NCBI GenBank assembly: GCA_903868595.1
Contig: CAIPVV010000010.1
Coordinates: forward strand, 1-64,000
Source of the DNA: an uncultured Pseudomonadota bacterium
GTDB lineage: Bacteria; Pseudomonadota; Gammaproteobacteria; Steroidobacterales; Steroidobacteraceae
Length of the DNA stretch: 64,000 nt
Direction: 5' to 3'
Part shown: piece by piece, positions 60,967 to 64,000 of the stretch
Layout: each line of letters begins with the position of its first letter
Numbering within the stretch: the stretch's first letter is position 1
Notes under the pieces: generated by a model
Told to the model about the DNA's origin: nothing
Seen by the model: only the letters and a program-made list of their open reading frames with translations
Database searches by the model: none
Program-made: the position numbers and the translations under genes

Positions 60967-61511
60967 CCCTCGGGCTTCACTTTCTCGTAGTGACGCACGA
61001 TCTTGCCTTGCGGGTCGATCAGGAAGGTGTCGCGCCGCGCGATCGTCATCGGACCGAAGCTCGTCAGCACGCCGTATCTTTTGGCCGTTTCCTTGGTGGC
61101 GTCGGCCAGCAGCGAGAAGGGCAGGCCATGCTTCTCCGAGAAGGCCTTGTGGGAGTCCACGTCATCGACGCTGATGCCCAGTACCACGGCCCCCGCCTTG
61201 CGGAAAGCGAACACGTCGTCCCGGAACTCGCAGGCCTCCGTCGTGCAACCGGGCGTCTGGTCCTTCGGGTAGAAATACAGCACGACCCATTTGCCGCGCT
61301 GTTCCTCCAGGCTGACCCACTTGCCCGACTGGTCCTGCAGGCGGAAGGTCGGGGCGGCTGCGCCCACGGCCGGCGATACGCTAGTCTCTGCAGCGGCCGG
61401 CGCGGCGGCGGGAGCCGGCGCAGTATCGGCAGCCAGGGCGGATCCTGCGGCCAGCGTGGCGGCCATGGCGAGGATCCAGACACGTGAACTGGAGGCGAAT
61501 CGTGAAAGCAT
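60906..61511 (-). CDS. Periplasmic peroxiredoxin (PrxQ/Bcp type)
   Basis: Thiol peroxidase of 201 aa. It has a signal peptide (SRVWILAMAATLAAGSALA, cleavage at ~residue 28), an Ala/Pro linker of ~20 residues and the Prx domain with PGCTTEACEFRD: the peroxidatic Cys and, five residues on, the resolving Cys, as in Bcp. Classical Bcp is cytoplasmic, so an exported form is notable; the DsbD/TlpA proteins elsewhere in the window could supply electrons. Convergent overlap with the VWA gene. Confidence 0.92.
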   Translation of the reverse strand: MLSRFASSSRVWILAMAATLAAGSALAADTAPAPAAAPAAAETSVSPAVGAAAPTFRLQDQSGKWVSLEEQRGKWVVLYFYPKDQTPGCTTEACEFRDDVFAFRKAGAVVLGISVDDVDSHKAFSEKHGLPFSLLADATKETAKRYGVLTSFGPMTIARRDTFLIDPQGKIVRHYEKVKPEGHSKAVLADIESLKGAKAKG

Positions 61512-61565
61512 GTTATTCCCCTGACTGGAATTTGGTTGGCCCAGTACTAGCCTGATCGTAACGGT

Positions 61566-62834
61566 ATGTCTCTCGACCCGTCATCACGGCGTTCGGTTCC
61601 CGGTCTGGTCCTGACCGGTGGCGGTGCGCGCGCGGCCTACCAGGTTGGCGTGCTCAAGGGTATCGCGGAGATGATGCCCAACCGCCCCAACCCCTTCCGG
61701 ATCATCGTGGGTACCTCGGCCGGGGCGGTTGCCGCCGCCGTGATCGCGGCGCGCGCGCGGCGCTGGCAGCGGGCGGTCAACGAAATCGAGCGGGTTTGGG
61801 CGGGTTTTCATGTCGACCAGGTCTTCGAGGTCGGGGCGTGGCGCATGCTGGGCTCGGGCCTGCACTGGCTGGGCTCGCTCATCTCCGGGGGATTGCTGCG
61901 ACCGCCCCAGGCCCTGTTCAACAATCGACCGTTGCGACGGCTACTATCCCGCAGTGTTTCCTGGCACAACCTGCGTCGCGGCGTGGCGCGCGGCGATCTG
62001 GATGCGCTGGCCTTGTGCGCCACCAGTTATTCCAGCGCCCGCTCGGTGGCCTTCTTCGAGGCGCGGGCAGGCTTGGCCGAGTGGACCCGTCGCCAGCACC
62101 TGGGCCGGCGAGCCGACCTGGGCCTGCACCACCTGATGGCGAGCCTCGCCGTGCCCTTCCTGTTTGCGGCCGAGCGCCTGGGCACCGAGTACCACGGCGA
62201 CGGCTCCATGCGGCAGCTGGAGCCGTTCAGTCCCGCCGCGCACCTGGGTGCGACGCGGCTGCTGATCATCGGCGTGCGCGGCCCCAACGATGACGGCCTG
62301 CCCGCGGTGCCGGCGAAGCTGCCCCCTGCGCCGGGTCCGGGCCAGCTCTTTGGCTATTTGTTGGACAACCTGTTCATGGACCAGGTGCATGCGGACCAGG
62401 AGCAGGTGGAGCGCGTGAACCAGCTCGTGCGCTATGCGCCGCACCTGGTCCCGGGCTCGCGGGAAATAGAAACCCTGTTGATCACGCCGAGCGAGGATCC
62501 GCGCAAGATCGCGGCGCGTCACATCCAGGAGCTGCCCCTGAGCCTGCGCGCACTGCTGCGCGTGGCCGGCGCAGGCGACGTGGCTGGTTCGCGGCTGGCG
62601 AGCTACCTGATGTTCGAGGCCAGCTATACGCAGGAGCTCATCGCACTGGGCTATCGCGATTCCCTCGCGCGCGCCGCGGAAATCATGTCGTTCCTGGATC
62701 GGCGTACCACCACCAGCGTGGCGGCCTCGCTTCGCAGGCGCCGCGACGACCACGCCGAACAACGCCCCTCCGGACCGGCCGGATCGCCGCCGCCTGGCGA
62801 CCGCGTCGCGCCCGTGGAGAGCGAGCCCGGTTGA
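61566..62834 (+). CDS. Patatin-like phospholipase
   Basis: Predicted lipid acyl hydrolase of 422 aa using a Ser-Asp dyad. It has the oxyanion motif [18 protein letters not shown] (~residue 17), the nucleophile motif [10 protein letters not shown] (~50) and the Asp motif [10 protein letters not shown] (~220), in the order expected for patatins. No signal peptide is seen. The C-terminus has a basic stretch and a Pro-rich tail. It lies alone between two minus-strand genes; its lipid substrate is unknown. Confidence 0.92.
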   Translation: MSLDPSSRRSVPGLVLTGGGARAAYQVGVLKGIAEMMPNRPNPFRIIVGTSAGAVAAAVIAARARRWQRAVNEIERVWAGFHVDQVFEVGAWRMLGSGLHWLGSLISGGLLRPPQALFNNRPLRRLLSRSVSWHNLRRGVARGDLDALALCATSYSSARSVAFFEARAGLAEWTRRQHLGRRADLGLHHLMASLAVPFLFAAERLGTEYHGDGSMRQLEPFSPAAHLGATRLLIIGVRGPNDDGLPAVPAKLPPAPGPGQLFGYLLDNLFMDQVHADQEQVERVNQLVRYAPHLVPGSREIETLLITPSEDPRKIAARHIQELPLSLRALLRVAGAGDVAGSRLASYLMFEASYTQELIALGYRDSLARAAEIMSFLDRRTTTSVAASLRRRRDDHAEQRPSGPAGSPPPGDRVAPVESEPG

Positions 62835-62869
62835 CCCGCGGGGATCCCGCCGCCACGTGGCGCGGCGTC

Positions 62870-64000
62870 TCAGAGTCCCGCGTAGTTGGGTCCGGAGCCG
62901 CCCTCCGGCGTCGTCCAGGTGATCTGCGCGTAGGGATCCTTGATGTCGCAGGCCTTGCAGTGCACGCAGTTGGCGGCGTTGATCTGCAGGCGTTTCGCCC
63001 CGGCCCCGTCATCCACCATCTCGTAGACATTGGCCGGGCAGAACCGCGTGCAGGGATTGCCGTATTCCGCCGTGCAGCGCGTCGCGCAAAGGTGGGTATC
63101 GGCGACCTTCAGGTGCACCGGCTGGGCTTCATCATGCGTAGTGGAAGCAAAGAACACCGACGCCAGGCGATCGCGCGGCGGGAGGCTGCGCTCCACCCAG
63201 CCGCGATCCGGCGAAGCGTACTCGTCCAGCTTGTCGAGCGCGGTGTTGCTGGAATTGCGCAGCGTCCACGGGAGGCGCCCTCCGGTGATGGTTTCCAGCG
63301 CGCCGTTGAGCAGGCCCACCCACAGTCCACCCTTGAAGCCCGGCTTGATGTTGCGGACCTTGCGCAGCTCCTGGCCTCCCGGGGAGGCGCGCCAGCGCGC
63401 GTCAAAGCCGGCGCTGCCGCCGGTCTGGGCGATATGGGCGGCAGCGAGCATGCCGCTGCGGATCGCCTGGTGCACGCCCTTGATCTTGGGGAAGTTCAGC
63501 GTGCCGCCGGCATCACCGACGAGCAGGGCACCGGGCATCTCCAGCTTTGGCAGCGACTGCCAGCCACCGGCGGCGATCGTGCGCGCGCCGGCGCCCACGA
63601 TCTCCCCGCCCTCCAGCAGCGCCCGCACCGAGGGATGGTGCTTGAACTGCTGGAACGCCTCGAACGGGCTGAAGCGCGGATCCTTATAGTCCAGCCCCAC
63701 GACGAGGCCGACGTACACGCGGTTGTCGTTGAGGTGATAGATGAAGCTGCCGCCGTAGGTCGCGTTGTCCAGCGGCCAACCGACGGAGTGCTGGATGAGG
63801 CCGGGTTCCACGCGGCCTGCAGGCAACTGCCAGAGCTCCTTCATGCCGAGCGCGTAGGTTTGCGGCGAGCAGTCCTGGTCCAGCGCGAAGCGCGCGATCA
63901 GCGTCTTGCTGAGGCTGCCACGACAGCCCTCCGCCAGCACGGTGACCCCGGCGCGGATCTGCGGTCCTGGCGCGAAGTCCGGCCCCGGCTGGCCCTCCTT
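62870..64000 (-). CDS. Electron-transfer-flavoprotein:ubiquinone oxidoreductase (N-terminus outside window)
   Basis: Passes electrons from ETF to the quinone pool at the inner membrane. The 377 visible codons run to the window edge with no stop, so the FAD-binding front is missing. Visible parts: VLAEGCRGSLSKTLI, the membrane-associated quinone region with YGGSFIYHLNDN and GGWQSLPKL, GALLVGDAGGTLNFPKIKG, and the C-terminal 4Fe-4S domain with CTRFCPANVYE and CVHCKACDIKDPYAQ. Length and motif order match the last two thirds of the enzyme. Confidence 0.96.
   Translation of the reverse strand, partial: KEGQPGPDFAPGPQIRAGVTVLAEGCRGSLSKTLIARFALDQDCSPQTYALGMKELWQLPAGRVEPGLIQHSVGWPLDNATYGGSFIYHLNDNRVYVGLVVGLDYKDPRFSPFEAFQQFKHHPSVRALLEGGEIVGAGARTIAAGGWQSLPKLEMPGALLVGDAGGTLNFPKIKGVHQAIRSGMLAAAHIAQTGGSAGFDARWRASPGGQELRKVRNIKPGFKGGLWVGLLNGALETITGGRLPWTLRNSSNTALDKLDEYASPDRGWVERSLPPRDRLASVFFASTTHDEAQPVHLKVADTHLCATRCTAEYGNPCTRFCPANVYEMVDDGAGAKRLQINAANCVHCKACDIKDPYAQITWTTPEGGSGPNYAGL

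Noticed and set aside
62851-62862. A perfect 12-base palindrome between the patatin and ETF-QO genes as a terminator
   Set aside because: There is no T-run on either strand and GC-rich palindromes of this size arise by chance here.

Overview
The window is high-GC chromosomal DNA from a Gram-negative bacterium. Lipid A/Kdo genes, outer-membrane barrels, the dusB-fis and accBC-prmA neighbourhoods, a HiPIP electron carrier and a CIRCE/HrcA-type groE promoter together suggest a gammaproteobacterium near the Xanthomonadales/Nevskiales. That placement is inferred from gene content only. Almost all of the window is densely packed core genome. I saw no tRNA, rRNA, CRISPR array, prophage or intact insertion sequence.

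Layout. 1-3.6 kb: rhlB (cut by the window edge), divergent from trxA-rho. 3.7-5.5 kb: an outer-membrane barrel and an alpha/beta hydrolase. 5.5-17.1 kb: a long minus-strand run dsbD, tlpA-like, aroQ, accB, accC, prmA, DUF3426, dusB, fis, purH, purD. 17.2-19.4 kb: groES-groEL behind a clear promoter and operator. 19.4-20.6 kb: DAHP synthase preceded by a leader peptide rich in aromatic residues and an intrinsic terminator. 20.9-21.3 kb: HiPIP. 21.3-23.5 kb: the only decayed stretch, with broken DUF47 and Pit phosphate-transporter genes, a candidate small RNA, and fragments of an Ig-like surface protein and a short-chain dehydrogenase.

23.5-33.2 kb: a compact four-gene unit (DUF2126 transglutaminase, circularly permuted ATP-grasp/alpha-E protein, transglutaminase, glnE) preceded by an NtrC-like dyad and a sigma-54-like promoter. 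This is the most interesting system in the window: a poorly understood predicted amide-ligase pathway that appears to be wired to nitrogen control. 33.2-41.5 kb: LPS-core genes (GT9, kdkA, waaA), tolC, pcm and a PAS-GGDEF-EAL protein. 41.5-42.0 kb: a PAS-domain remnant. 42.0-46.4 kb: a pyrophosphate unit, PPi-type phosphofructokinase, a barrel protein and the H+-pyrophosphatase.

46.5-51.1 kb: adenylate kinase with a histone-like Lys/Ala tail, rnd, a membrane protein, mpl and a Lon-substrate-domain protein. 51.1-52.9 kb: a CPBP protease and cpdA. 53.1-58.8 kb: the central-carbon cluster tkt-gap-pgk-pyk. 58.8-64.0 kb: a MoxR/VWA pair, a periplasmic peroxiredoxin, a patatin-like lipase and the C-terminal part of ETF-ubiquinone oxidoreductase.
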